From NCBI RefSeq assembly GCF_017581965.1, contig NZ_JAGEVF010000010.1, positions 1-64,000 of the forward strand: a stretch of 64,000 nucleotides of DNA. Direction: 5' to 3'. A program made the translations under genes and the position numbers. Shown one piece after another: positions 25,895-34,840 of the stretch; position 1 is the first letter of the stretch, and each line of letters opens with the position of its first letter. Under the pieces are notes generated by a model, which was not told where the DNA came from, did not search any database, and saw nothing but the letters and a program-made list of their open reading frames with translations. Source of the DNA: Winogradskyella pelagia (GTDB lineage: Bacteria; Bacteroidota; Bacteroidia; Flavobacteriales; Flavobacteriaceae).

Positions 25895-25950
25895 ATATCC
25901 TGATAGCACTCCGTGCTGAAAATAAAAAACCCATTCTAAAAAATTCAAGC
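25895..25950 (+). repeat. Direct repeat near tRNA cluster, copy 2
   Basis: Second 56 bp copy, 150 bp after the first, matching at 55 of 56 positions by eye. It ends 36 bp before the 3' end of the tRNA-Arg gene. The following GAGCTTGATTTTACGAACGG and T-run may serve as the terminator of the tRNA transcript. Confidence 0.75.
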
Positions 25951-25986
25951 GAGCTTGATTTTACGAACGGGTTTTTTATTTATTCG

Positions 25987-26060
25987 TGATCGCGACAGGA
26001 TTCGAACCTGTGACCGTCTGCTTAGAAGGCAGATGCTCTATCCAGCTGAGCTACGCGACC
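25987..26060 (-). tRNA. tRNA-Arg (anticodon TCT)
   Basis: Read on the minus strand, it begins GGTCGCGTAGCTCAGCTGGA. The anticodon stem-loop is CTGCCTTCTAAGCAG with anticodon TCT. The T arm is GGTTCGAATCC, and the 3' acceptor strand CGCGATC pairs with GGTCGCG (one G-U). The discriminator base is A. CCA is not encoded. It is the last of three tandem tRNA genes and the one nearest the accessory island. Confidence 0.95.
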
Positions 26061-26211
26061 CTTCAAGGATTAACGTTGTTTATCCTGAAAAATGTTGTAG
26101 GATGACGTCGCTACGCTCCGTGATCCTTTATTGGCGGTGCCAATTAAAGCAAACTCCTATTCTTCTTAAGAAAGCGAGCTTTCTACGAAAAATTCTCATT
26201 TGCCTTGTTTG

Positions 26212-26286
26212 TCGGGGTGGCAGGATTCGAACCTGCGACCTCCGCGTCCCAAACGCGGCGCGATAACCGGGCTACGCTACACCCCG
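26212..26286 (-). tRNA. tRNA-Pro (anticodon TGG)
   Basis: On the minus strand it begins CGGGGTGTAGCGTAGCCCGG. The anticodon arm is CCGCGTTTGGGACGCGG with anticodon TGG. The T arm is GGTTCGAATCC and the acceptor CACCCCG pairs with CGGGGTG. The discriminator is A. CCA is not encoded. Confidence 0.95.
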
Positions 26287-26298
26287 GACTGAGCGTTT

Positions 26299-26322
26299 AA
26301 AAAATGTCTGGTAGACATTTTT
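26299..26322 (-). other. Hairpin between tRNA-Ser and tRNA-Pro genes
   Basis: AAAAATGTCTGGTAGACATTTTT folds as a perfect stem (AAAAATGTCT/AGACATTTTT) with a GGT-type loop. It may be a processing or transcription signal between the tandem tRNA genes. A second, GC-rich hairpin (GGCCAGCCGGCGTGTTGGCC) follows at about 26331-26350. Confidence 0.5.
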
Positions 26323-26365
26323 AGCGAAAGGGCCAGCCGGCGTGTTGGCCTTTCTATTCTCATTC

Positions 26366-26452
26366 TGGCGGAGAGACCGGGATTCGAACCCGGGCAACAC
26401 TTACGCGTTGACAGATTAGCAATCTGCTCCATTACCACTCTGGCACCTCTCC
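26366..26452 (-). tRNA. tRNA-Ser (anticodon GCT)
   Basis: A class II tRNA with a long variable arm. On the minus strand it begins GGAGAGGTGCCAGAGTGGTA. The anticodon loop is ATTGCTAAT with anticodon GCT. The variable arm is CAACGCGTAAGTGTTG. The T arm is GGTTCGAATCC, and the 3' end CTCTCCG is followed by an encoded CCA, unlike its two neighbours. It is the first gene of the tRNA cluster. Confidence 0.95.
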
Positions 26453-26571
26453 TATTCAAATTAAATGAACGTTTCGCAAATTTTGCGGATGCAAATGTAA
26501 CTTATCATATTAAAGAACGCAACAATTTAAACAGTTTTTTGGAAGTAAATAATCTAATTTAAAACTAGAGT

Positions 26572-28620
26572 TTATTCAGGATACTCAATTCTAAGATGAT
26601 AGATGTTGGCAAGCTTTAACTTAAGGACCTTTTTTATGGATTGTATTTCCTTAAACGTAATATTTGCATTCAAAAATTGGCCTGTTTCCAGTTGCTTATT
26701 CACAATGTTCTCAACAAAATCGTTAAGCTTTGAACTTGTAGGTTCTTTTAAACTCTTTGATGCGGCTTCCACAGAATCGCACATCATTAGTATGGCGGTT
26801 TCCTTGCTAAATGGTTTTGGCCCAGGATAAGAAAAATCTTTGATATCTACATCATCATTTTTTGCCTTTTCAGTCCTGTAAAAATAATAAACAGCGCTGG
26901 TGCCGTGGTGCGTTCTAATAAAGTCTATGACCCGATCTGGCAAATTATTCCTCTTTGCTATCTCAATACCATTTATAACGTGGTCTATAATGATCTTTGC
27001 ACTTTCCCTACTTGATAATTCCTCGTGCGGATTAATTCCGGTACTTTGGTTTTCTGTAAAATACGTGGGATTCTTCATTTTACCGATGTCGTGATAGAGC
27101 GCACCTACCCTCACTAACATTGCGTTTGCTCCTATTTCGTTCGCTGAAGCTTCTGCCAAATTTGCGACGTTTAATGAGTGATGAAATGTACCTGGAGCCT
27201 TATTTGATAATTCCTTAAGTAATTTGGTGTTAGTATCTGAAAGCTCCAGCAAGGATACATCAGAAACCAAGCCAAAGAGTTTCTCGTAAATATAAATAAG
27301 AGGCTGTACAAATAAAGTGGCCAAACCACATAAGATAAATAACCCAAAAGTCTCCCATTTTAAATTATTGATTTGCCCTTCATGAATTACGAAAAATGCA
27401 AAATATGCAATGATATAGATGAAGGTGATCTGACCAACAGAGATAAATAAATTTGCACGCTTATACAGTTCTGAAACCGTCAATATAGTTACAATTCCTG
27501 CGATAATTTGAAGAAATATATATTCATTACTATTGGGTACTATAAAGCCTAACAGCAATACCGTAAGGACATGTGCAAAAAGCCCAAGTCTAGCATCGAA
27601 AAATGCTTTTAGTACTAAGGGTAAAACACATAAAGGGACGACATAAATGTATTGTGAATTATAATTAATAACTATTGTGGTTAACAATATAATTAAAGCG
27701 ATATTGAAAAATATAAACGTAACCTTGGTATTGTTTTCAAAAACTTCTCTCCTGTATTTTTGCAGAAACAGCAATAGCATTAACAAAGCCAGTGCAACCA
27801 GAAGTGTATAGGATAGCACAACAAGATTGTAATTTTGAGAATTCCAAACCTGAGATTCGTACTCTGACTTTAAAGAATTTAAAATATTATACTGTTCTTG
27901 CTCAACGACCTGGCCCTTAGACACAATGAGCGTTTCTTTTTCTATACTGCCTCTTGTTAGGGATATATTGTCTACGGCTTCTTTAAGAGCACTTTCGCTC
28001 AATTCTGAATTTAAGGTGAGGTTAGATTCTATAATGTCAAAGAAAAGTGCTATTAGCCTATTTTTACTTTGACCATCCTCTATGGCTTCATAGGCTGAAT
28101 TTAACTTAGATTTTAATTCGGATTTTTCAAAAAGTAAGCCAAATTCAACCTCCTTTTTGATTGTATTGGACTCAATGATATTAACGGTTCTATTTGGACT
28201 ATAATTATACTTAGAATCCACAACTCCTGTTTCGTAGAGTTCTTCAATTAAATCTTGCCCAATATTAAAGAACTTTGTTCGGCTTAGTGAGGACAAACTA
28301 TCTCCAAATACTAATTTAAACCGCTCTACATAATCTGAAATAACTTTCTCTTCTACAGTAGGGTCGATATTAAAATAAATAGGAGTATTATCCTTCAACG
28401 CTTTGGTTTCGGCATCTATTTCGTCTTGATTTTTCTTTATGGCAAAATCAAACGGTGCATATAAGTTCTCCGATTGCCAGGGTTTTCCCTTTTCAAAGGA
28501 ATAACGGAATTTCCCAGTTTTAGGAAATAAATAAACGATAAACGAAGTGGTTACCGCAAATAGGAGAATTTTATAGACCAGCGAATGGTTCTTGTACCAC
28601 TTATTTAGAAGTTTACTCAT
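26572..28620 (-). CDS. PgpH-type 7TM-HD phosphodiesterase
   Basis: A 682-residue membrane protein. After an N-terminal membrane helix (19-35) comes a large extracytoplasmic domain (about 45-260), a block of about seven membrane helices (262-440), and a cytosolic HD domain. HD metal ligands are seen in TFHHSLNVANLAEASANEIG and VGALYHDIGKMKNP, then a later IRTHHGT. The family hydrolyses cyclic di-AMP to pApA and so tunes osmotic and envelope homeostasis. It is a single gene, read divergently from the thiolase gene. Length and order match the PgpH family. Confidence 0.88.
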   Translation of the reverse strand: MSKLLNKWYKNHSLVYKILLFAVTTSFIVYLFPKTGKFRYSFEKGKPWQSENLYAPFDFAIKKNQDEIDAETKALKDNTPIYFNIDPTVEEKVISDYVERFKLVFGDSLSSLSRTKFFNIGQDLIEELYETGVVDSKYNYSPNRTVNIIESNTIKKEVEFGLLFEKSELKSKLNSAYEAIEDGQSKNRLIALFFDIIESNLTLNSELSESALKEAVDNISLTRGSIEKETLIVSKGQVVEQEQYNILNSLKSEYESQVWNSQNYNLVVLSYTLLVALALLMLLLFLQKYRREVFENNTKVTFIFFNIALIILLTTIVINYNSQYIYVVPLCVLPLVLKAFFDARLGLFAHVLTVLLLGFIVPNSNEYIFLQIIAGIVTILTVSELYKRANLFISVGQITFIYIIAYFAFFVIHEGQINNLKWETFGLFILCGLATLFVQPLIYIYEKLFGLVSDVSLLELSDTNTKLLKELSNKAPGTFHHSLNVANLAEASANEIGANAMLVRVGALYHDIGKMKNPTYFTENQSTGINPHEELSSRESAKIIIDHVINGIEIAKRNNLPDRVIDFIRTHHGTSAVYYFYRTEKAKNDDVDIKDFSYPGPKPFSKETAILMMCDSVEAASKSLKEPTSSKLNDFVENIVNKQLETGQFLNANITFKEIQSIKKVLKLKLANIYHLRIEYPE

Positions 28621-28732
28621 ATGCTATCAAATGTAACAAATAAAGAAAAAATAGAACAGCATAATACCTAAATACCTCCTAAATCTCTCAAAAAATCGTT
28701 AATTTCGCGGAACTAAATAAAACTAAAACACA

Positions 28733-29911
28733 ATGAATAGAGAGGTTGTAATTGTATCTGCCGTGCGTACTCCAATAGGGAGTTTTTTAGGAAGTTTATC
28801 TCGTGTACCGGCACCAAGATTAGGGGCTAGCGCTATTAAAGGTGCTCTAGACAAGATAGGCCTAAATCCAGAATTGATTGATGAAGTTTTAATGGGTAAT
28901 GTTGTTCAAGCAGGAACAGGTCAAGCTCCTGCAAGACAAGCTGCCATTTATGCTGGCATTCCAGATACAGTGCCTTGCACTACCGTTAATAAAGTTTGTT
29001 CTTCTGGTATGAAAGCCGTTATGCAAGCTGCACAAGCTATACAATTAGGTGATGCCGACATTGTTGTTGCAGGAGGCATGGAGAACATGAGCGCCATACC
29101 TCATTATTACCATGCACGCTCTGCAACCAAATTTGGACCTGCAACCCTGGAGGACGGCATGCAGAAAGATGGATTAGTGGATGCTTACGACAAAAATGCC
29201 ATGGGCGTTTGTGCAGACTTATGTGCGACAGAACACAATTTCTCTAGAGAAGAACAAGATGCTTTTGCCGTACAATCCTATAATAGATCCAAAAACTCCT
29301 GGGATTCAGGAAAATTTGATAATGAGGTGGTGCCAGTAGAGGTTCCTCAAAGACGAGGAGAACCTGTTATTGTAAGTAAGGATGAAGAATACTCTAATGT
29401 AAAGATGGAAAAAATACCTTCTTTACGCCCAGCTTTTACTAAGGACGGTACCGTAACCGCTGCCAATGCTTCGACCATTAATGATGGTGCAGCTGCTTTA
29501 GTACTAATGAGTAAAACAAAAGCAGAAGAACTTGGTTTAAGTCCAATTGCAACAATAAAAAGTTATGCCGATGCTGCGCAAGAGCCACAATGGTTTACAA
29601 CAGCACCAGCTAAAGCCTTGCCGAAAGCCCTTGATAAAGCTAAAGTAAGCCTAGATGATATTGACTATTTTGAGTTTAATGAGGCTTTTTCAGTTGTAGG
29701 CTTGGCAAATATGAAAATCTTGGGACTTTCAGATGACAATGTCAATGTCAATGGTGGCGCTGTTTCTCTAGGACATCCATTAGGTTGCTCTGGGGCGAGG
29801 ATTTTAGTAACTTTAATTAATGTACTACATCAAAACAATGCTAAGCTTGGAGCCGCGGCAATTTGTAACGGCGGAGGTGGCGCATCTGCAATGGTGATTG
29901 AACGCGTTTAA
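28733..29911 (+). CDS. Acetyl-CoA C-acetyltransferase (thiolase)
   Basis: A 392-residue cytosolic thiolase that joins two acetyl-CoA to acetoacetyl-CoA or splits 3-ketoacyl-CoA. The nucleophile Cys89 is in NKVCSSGMKA. His in FNEAFSV and the C-terminal GHPLGCSGAR and CNGGGGASAM motifs are complete. The spacing matches the biosynthetic type (AtoB/PhaA), although beta-oxidation types are similar. The downstream NlpC/P60 gene begins nine bases later, so they may share a transcript although they have no functional link. Confidence 0.93.
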   Translation: MNREVVIVSAVRTPIGSFLGSLSRVPAPRLGASAIKGALDKIGLNPELIDEVLMGNVVQAGTGQAPARQAAIYAGIPDTVPCTTVNKVCSSGMKAVMQAAQAIQLGDADIVVAGGMENMSAIPHYYHARSATKFGPATLEDGMQKDGLVDAYDKNAMGVCADLCATEHNFSREEQDAFAVQSYNRSKNSWDSGKFDNEVVPVEVPQRRGEPVIVSKDEEYSNVKMEKIPSLRPAFTKDGTVTAANASTINDGAAALVLMSKTKAEELGLSPIATIKSYADAAQEPQWFTTAPAKALPKALDKAKVSLDDIDYFEFNEAFSVVGLANMKILGLSDDNVNVNGGAVSLGHPLGCSGARILVTLINVLHQNNAKLGAAAICNGGGGASAMVIERV

Positions 29912-29920
29912 AGCATTTCA

Positions 29921-30670
29921 ATGCGATACGGTATTTGTAATTTAGGTATTGTTCCTATTAGGCTAGAACCTCAGGATTCATCTGAAATGGTTACACAAGT
30001 TCTTTATGGTGACCAATTTAAGGTGTTGGAACAGCGCAAGAAATGGAGCCGTATCCGTATAGCATTTGACAAATATGAAGGCTGGATTGACAACAAGCAA
30101 TATCTTGAAATCAACGCGGAAACCTATGACAAATTAGTTAATGCAAAACCTTATTTATCTAAGGATTTGATACAATATGTGTCAGACAAGTCTAATAACC
30201 TATATCCAATACCTATAGGGTGTGATTTAAATATATTAGACGTTTTAGACCATTCTTTTGAAGGTCATTCTGCATTTACAGAAAAGGATAAAACTAATAT
30301 TATCCCAACAGCCTTTCTTTATCTTAATGCGCCTTATTTATGGGGTGGAAAAACACCGTTTGGAATAGATTGTTCTGGCTTCACTCAAATGGTATATAAA
30401 CTAAATGGAATAGCACTAAATAGAGATGCCTCGCAGCAAGCTGCACAGGGCGAAGCTTTAAGTTTTATTGAGGAGAGCGAACCAGGTGACCTCGCCTTTT
30501 TTGATAACGAGGATGGGCAAATCATCCACGTAGGCATTATAATGGAAGACAACTATATCATCCATGCCCATGGTAAAGTGAGAATTGACAGATTGGACCA
30601 TAGTGGGATCTACAACATAGATAAAAAACTCCATACCCATAAATTAAGGGTTATAAAGAAAATCGTATAA
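29921..30670 (+). CDS. NlpC/P60 family cysteine peptidase with SH3-like N-terminus
   Basis: A 249-residue protein that cuts peptide cross-bridges of peptidoglycan or other gamma-D-Glu peptides. Residues 1-65 look like a bacterial SH3 domain (GDQFKVLEQRKKWSRIRIA). The C40 domain at 130-249 has Cys151 in FGIDCSGFTQM, His203 in IIHVGII and His215 in YIIHAHG, a full triad. There is no signal peptide, so export is not evident and it may work in the cytosol on recycled muropeptides. The gene ends in a strong hairpin terminator. Confidence 0.88.
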   Translation: MRYGICNLGIVPIRLEPQDSSEMVTQVLYGDQFKVLEQRKKWSRIRIAFDKYEGWIDNKQYLEINAETYDKLVNAKPYLSKDLIQYVSDKSNNLYPIPIGCDLNILDVLDHSFEGHSAFTEKDKTNIIPTAFLYLNAPYLWGGKTPFGIDCSGFTQMVYKLNGIALNRDASQQAAQGEALSFIEESEPGDLAFFDNEDGQIIHVGIIMEDNYIIHAHGKVRIDRLDHSGIYNIDKKLHTHKLRVIKKIV

Positions 30671-30701
30671 AAAAAGCGACTTATGTAAGTCGCTTTTTTT
30701 A
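30668..30701. terminator. Bidirectional Rho-independent terminator
   Basis: AAAAAAGCGACTTATGTAAG followed by TCGCTTTTTT forms a stem of GCGACTTA/TAAGTCGC with A/T runs on both sides. It lies between the convergent NlpC/P60 and TPR genes and can serve both. Confidence 0.9.
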
Positions 30702-30725
30702 TTATTTTTTATGGTTTTTTGGACC

Positions 30726-32018
30726 TTAGTTACCTCCAGCAGCAGCTTCCATAGCCTCAACTTTAGCTTTCATATCGTTGTAATTATCCATGTCATTCAA
30801 TTGACTGTAGATATTCATCAATGTTTTCGCCGCCTGGATGTTATTCTTATTTAACTCCAACGCTTTAGTAAGATACGGGATAGCGTCTTTGTAAATCTGT
30901 GACCTCTTACCTTTAAGCTCATCATATCGTTTATTGTCTGCAGCACTCATACCTAAAGAGTTCATTTCTTCAACTATAGAAGCTTCGCCGTCTAATATAC
31001 TAACCGCTATGTTTGTATAAGCATCAACATAACTAGGATCTAACTCAATAGCCTTTTTGTAATACGCCATTGCCTGCTCTTGGTCTCCTCCTTCTGCTGC
31101 TAGAACACCCAAGTTATATTGTAACTCGGCATTATTTGGATCCTTAGCTGTAGCTTCTTCCATTAATTCTTTAAAACGCTCTTTATTGCCCATTTTTAAG
31201 TAAACATTGGCCTCAGAAAGAATTAATCCCATATCATCTGGGTTTTCTGCTCTCGCATCTGACATCGCTGCCAAAGCCTTTTCATCTTTTCCTTGAGAAA
31301 CATAGATCAAGGCTATATTCTTAGTTATCTCTCCTCTTTTAGATGTCGCTTTTTCATCCTTTGGATTGGAGTGGGTTTTAATAGTTTTTACTGCAAAATC
31401 TCTAGACTTCTTATCGTTAAAGGATTCTTCTTGGCCATTTTCTTTATTTGTGGCGTAATAATTCATTTTAATACCTGTATAGCCCAAATTTTGAAGTTCC
31501 GTGTAATAATTTAGAGCCGTATCATAATCTTGACTCGTTACGGCAGAGGATGCTGCATAATACAGATACGTCGTATCCTTTGGAGACATTTTATAAGCCT
31601 TCTCAAACCCTGAAGCTGCACTTGTATAATCTTTTCTACCAATAGCTGCGTTTGCCTTGGTTAAAAAGTTATTGACCATTGTAGTCTTCATTTCATTGGC
31701 ATCTTTAGTATATCTAAACTTACCCATACTAGCTTCTACCTCTTTTAATTGGTCTAAGCTTTCAATGGCCTTGTCAATATTATCATTTGTTCCTGCACCA
31801 TTTGCATACAACGCTTGAGCTTTCACATAGTAGTAATTTGCTTTAGTCTTGTCGTCCATATTACCGATTAACTTATCCGCCTCAGCTACCGCAGATTGTG
31901 CGTCTGCCCAATTCAAATTTTTAATAGCTTTCTCAATGGCCTTAATTTCTTTTTTTTGTGCAAAGGACATTGCTGTGACGGTTAAGAGTAACACTAATGT
32001 CATTAATTTTCTCATCAC
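30726..32018 (-). CDS. Secreted TPR-repeat protein
   Basis: A 430-residue protein with a signal peptide (MMRKLMTLVLLLTVTAMSFA, cleavage near 20). TPR motifs fill residues 25-415, the clearest being AELQYNLGVLAAEGGDQEQA followed by MAYYKKAIELDPSYVDAYTN. It is predicted to be periplasmic and to bind partner proteins. It lies 25 bp after gyrA in the same direction, a pairing that is common in this family, but no shared function is known. Confidence 0.85.
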   Translation of the reverse strand: MMRKLMTLVLLLTVTAMSFAQKKEIKAIEKAIKNLNWADAQSAVAEADKLIGNMDDKTKANYYYVKAQALYANGAGTNDNIDKAIESLDQLKEVEASMGKFRYTKDANEMKTTMVNNFLTKANAAIGRKDYTSAASGFEKAYKMSPKDTTYLYYAASSAVTSQDYDTALNYYTELQNLGYTGIKMNYYATNKENGQEESFNDKKSRDFAVKTIKTHSNPKDEKATSKRGEITKNIALIYVSQGKDEKALAAMSDARAENPDDMGLILSEANVYLKMGNKERFKELMEEATAKDPNNAELQYNLGVLAAEGGDQEQAMAYYKKAIELDPSYVDAYTNIAVSILDGEASIVEEMNSLGMSAADNKRYDELKGKRSQIYKDAIPYLTKALELNKNNIQAAKTLMNIYSQLNDMDNYNDMKAKVEAMEAAAGGN

Positions 32019-32043
32019 TTTAATAATAATTTATATGTTAATT

Positions 32044-34578
32044 TTAGTTTTCAGTTTCGTTAGTATCAATAGCTGTGCCATCTTTTTCAGAAGTAGGATT
32101 GTCATTTAATCCGTCTTCTTCAATAGAATCTTCTTCATCATCCTTCATAACCTTTGCAACAGCAGCTATAGAGTCATTACCCTTAAGGTTAATGAGTTTA
32201 ACACCTTGAGTTGCTCTTCCCATTACACGAAGATCAGACACTGCCATTCTAATGGCAATACCAGACTTGTTGATAATCATAAGATCATCTTCGTCCGTTA
32301 CATTCTTAATGGACACTAAATTACCTGTTTTTTCGGTAATAGAAATGGTCTTAACCCCTTTTCCTCCACGATTGGTAATCCTGTAATCCTCTAAACTAGA
32401 GCGTTTTCCATAACCATTTTCTGAGACTACAAGGATATTGCTTTCCATATCATCAACAGCAACCATACCTATAACCTCATCAGTTTTTTCGTCTTGCAAT
32501 CTAATTCCTCTTACACCAGATGCATTACGTCCCATTGGTCTTGTCTTAGCTTCTTCAAAACGAATGGCTTTACCAGATTTTAAGGCAAGCATTACTTGAC
32601 TCTCTCCAGTTGTTAACTTAGCTTCTAATAAAGTATCGTCTTCTTTGATGGTAATTGCATTAATACCGTTGGTGCGAGGTCTAGAGTACTGCTCTAACGA
32701 AGTTTTCTTTACCTGACCTTTCTTAGTTGCCATAATGACATAATGGCTATTAATATAGTCTTCATCTTTTAAGTCTTGAGTACAGATGAAGGCCATTACC
32801 TTATCATCTTGCTCAATATTAATTAGATTTTGAATCGCTCTCCCTTTAGATGTTTTAGCGCCTTCTGGGATTTCATAAACACGCATCCAGAAACATTTTC
32901 CTTTTTGTGTAAAGAACAACATATATTGATGGTTTGTACCAACAAATAAATGCTCTAAGAAATCTTCATTCCTAGTAGTAGAGGCTTTTTGACCAACCCC
33001 TCCTCTGTTTTGTGTTTTATACTCAGTCAGTGACGTTCGTTTAATATAGCCAGCATGAGAAATGGTAATTACTACTTTCTCATTAGGTATCATATCTTCA
33101 ATACTTAAATCACCACCAGCATATTCAATTGTTGAACGACGCTCATCACCATACTTGTCTTTAACCACCAAAAGTTCATCTTTGATGATATCCATTCGAC
33201 GCTCTTTTTTATCGAGAATATCCTTGAGGTCTTCTATGGTTTTCATCAACTCTTCATATTCACTTCTTAATTTATCTTGCTCTAGACCGGTTAATTGTCT
33301 CAATCGCATTTCGACAATCGCCTTAGCCTGTATCTCAGTAAGTTTAAAGCGCTCTATTAACTTTTCTCGTGCTTCATCTGCATTAGAAGACGCTCTTATT
33401 AAGGCAATGACTTCATCAATATTATCAGAGGCAATTATTAATCCCTCTAAAATATGTGCGCGCTCTTCTGCTTTACGTAATTCGTATTTTGTGCGTCTTA
33501 CAACTACATCATGCCTGTGCTCAACAAAATGATAAATTAAGTCTTTAAGATTAAGAAGTTCTGGCCTTCCTTTAACAAGTGCTATATTATTTACACTAAA
33601 GGAAGATTGTAATGCCGTATATTTATAAAGCTTATTAAGTACTATATTAGGTATAGCATCTCTCTTTAAAACATATACGATTCGCATTCCTTTTCTATCT
33701 GACTCATCTCGAATTGTGGAAATACCTTCTAGTTTCTTATCATTAACTAAATCTGCCGTTTTCTTTATCATATCAGCCTTATTAACCTGATATGGAATTT
33801 CATTAACGATTATACATTCACGACCATTAACTTCCTCAATATTTGCTTTTCCGCGCATCACAATTCTGCCGCGACCTGTATGAAATGCTTCCTTTACCCC
33901 ATCATAACCATAAATAATTCCTCCGGTAGGAAAATCTGGCGCCTTGATATGTTGCATTAATTCATCAATCTCTATGTCTGGATTGTCAATTAGAGCAATT
34001 GTCCCATCTACAACTTCAGCAAGGTTATGAGGTGGCATATTGGTTGCCATACCTACTGCAATACCTGATGCTCCATTGATTAATAATCCAGGAATTCTTG
34101 TTGGTAGCACCGTAGGCTCTTCTAGCGTATCATCAAAGTTTAATTTATGATCTACGGTTTCCTTATCGATATCTGCCAACATATCCTCAGAAATCTTTCG
34201 CATTCTGGCCTCTGTATAACGCATAGCTGCAGGACTGTCTCCATCAACAGAACCAAAGTTTCCTTGACCGTCAACTAACATGTATCTTAAGCTCCACTCT
34301 TGCGCCATACGCACCATAGTATCATAAACAGAGGTATCGCCATGAGGGTGATATTTCCCTAAGACCTCACCAACAATCCTTGCAGACTTTTTGTGAGCTG
34401 TATTTGATCTTACTCCTAGCTCATGCATTCCGTAAAGTACACGTCTATGCACTGGCTTTAAACCATCTCTTACGTCCGGTAAAGCACGTGACACAATGAC
34501 CGACATTGAATAATCAATGTAGGCAGATTTCATTTCATCTTCAATATTAATCGGAATCAGTTTCTCTCCTTCTGACAT
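32044..34578 (-). CDS. gyrA: DNA gyrase subunit A
   Basis: An 844-residue breakage-reunion subunit of gyrase, which introduces negative supercoils with GyrB. The catalytic tyrosine is Tyr121 in AAMRYTEAR. The quinolone region is [10 protein letters not shown] at 80-89, where Thr82 and Asp86 are the positions homologous to Ser83 and Asp87 of E. coli. The C-terminal beta-pinwheel repeats include the GyrA box QNRGGVGQ near 532. The tail is acidic. Upstream lies a short AT-rich region shared with the divergent clpC gene. Confidence 0.97.
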   Translation of the reverse strand: MSEGEKLIPINIEDEMKSAYIDYSMSVIVSRALPDVRDGLKPVHRRVLYGMHELGVRSNTAHKKSARIVGEVLGKYHPHGDTSVYDTMVRMAQEWSLRYMLVDGQGNFGSVDGDSPAAMRYTEARMRKISEDMLADIDKETVDHKLNFDDTLEEPTVLPTRIPGLLINGASGIAVGMATNMPPHNLAEVVDGTIALIDNPDIEIDELMQHIKAPDFPTGGIIYGYDGVKEAFHTGRGRIVMRGKANIEEVNGRECIIVNEIPYQVNKADMIKKTADLVNDKKLEGISTIRDESDRKGMRIVYVLKRDAIPNIVLNKLYKYTALQSSFSVNNIALVKGRPELLNLKDLIYHFVEHRHDVVVRRTKYELRKAEERAHILEGLIIASDNIDEVIALIRASSNADEAREKLIERFKLTEIQAKAIVEMRLRQLTGLEQDKLRSEYEELMKTIEDLKDILDKKERRMDIIKDELLVVKDKYGDERRSTIEYAGGDLSIEDMIPNEKVVITISHAGYIKRTSLTEYKTQNRGGVGQKASTTRNEDFLEHLFVGTNHQYMLFFTQKGKCFWMRVYEIPEGAKTSKGRAIQNLINIEQDDKVMAFICTQDLKDEDYINSHYVIMATKKGQVKKTSLEQYSRPRTNGINAITIKEDDTLLEAKLTTGESQVMLALKSGKAIRFEEAKTRPMGRNASGVRGIRLQDEKTDEVIGMVAVDDMESNILVVSENGYGKRSSLEDYRITNRGGKGVKTISITEKTGNLVSIKNVTDEDDLMIINKSGIAIRMAVSDLRVMGRATQGVKLINLKGNDSIAAVAKVMKDDEEDSIEEDGLNDNPTSEKDGTAIDTNETEN

Positions 34579-34757
34579 ATATTAATTATATTAATTTTTA
34601 TAGGTTTTCATAACGTGCTAATATACTTATTTTAGTAGTGTTTAAGGGAACTCATACCCGTCTTTTTAAGACTTTTTATTAACAATTTTTGATATCTTTT
34701 TAGTTAATAAGTAAATGCTAAATCACTTTGATTTACTTAGGTTTTTTAGTCTATTAG

Positions 34758-34788
34758 TTGCATCCTTATATTTAAGGTATAGTTTTTG
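34758..34788 (+). promoter_or_regulatory. Probable clpC promoter
   Basis: TTG at 34758-34760 and TAGTTTTTG at 34780-34788, separated by 19 bases, approximate the Bacteroidota -33/-7 pattern (TTG...TAnnTTTG). It lies about 50 bp before the preferred clpC start. Predicted from pattern only. Confidence 0.45.
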
Positions 34789-34840
34789 ACATATAGTACC
34801 ATATGTTTTATTATTTTTAATGCAGAAAGGCAATTTAGAT

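Noticed and set aside
25695-25934. Minus-strand frame of 79 codons
   Set aside because: It is a translation of the direct repeats near the tRNA genes and has repeating peptide units only for that reason.
25955-26266. + strand frame of 103 codons
   Set aside because: Runs through tRNA-Arg and tRNA-Pro on the opposite strand and is not a gene.
33062-33532. + strand frame of 156 codons inside gyrA
   Set aside because: Antisense to conserved gyrA sequence, with no motif.
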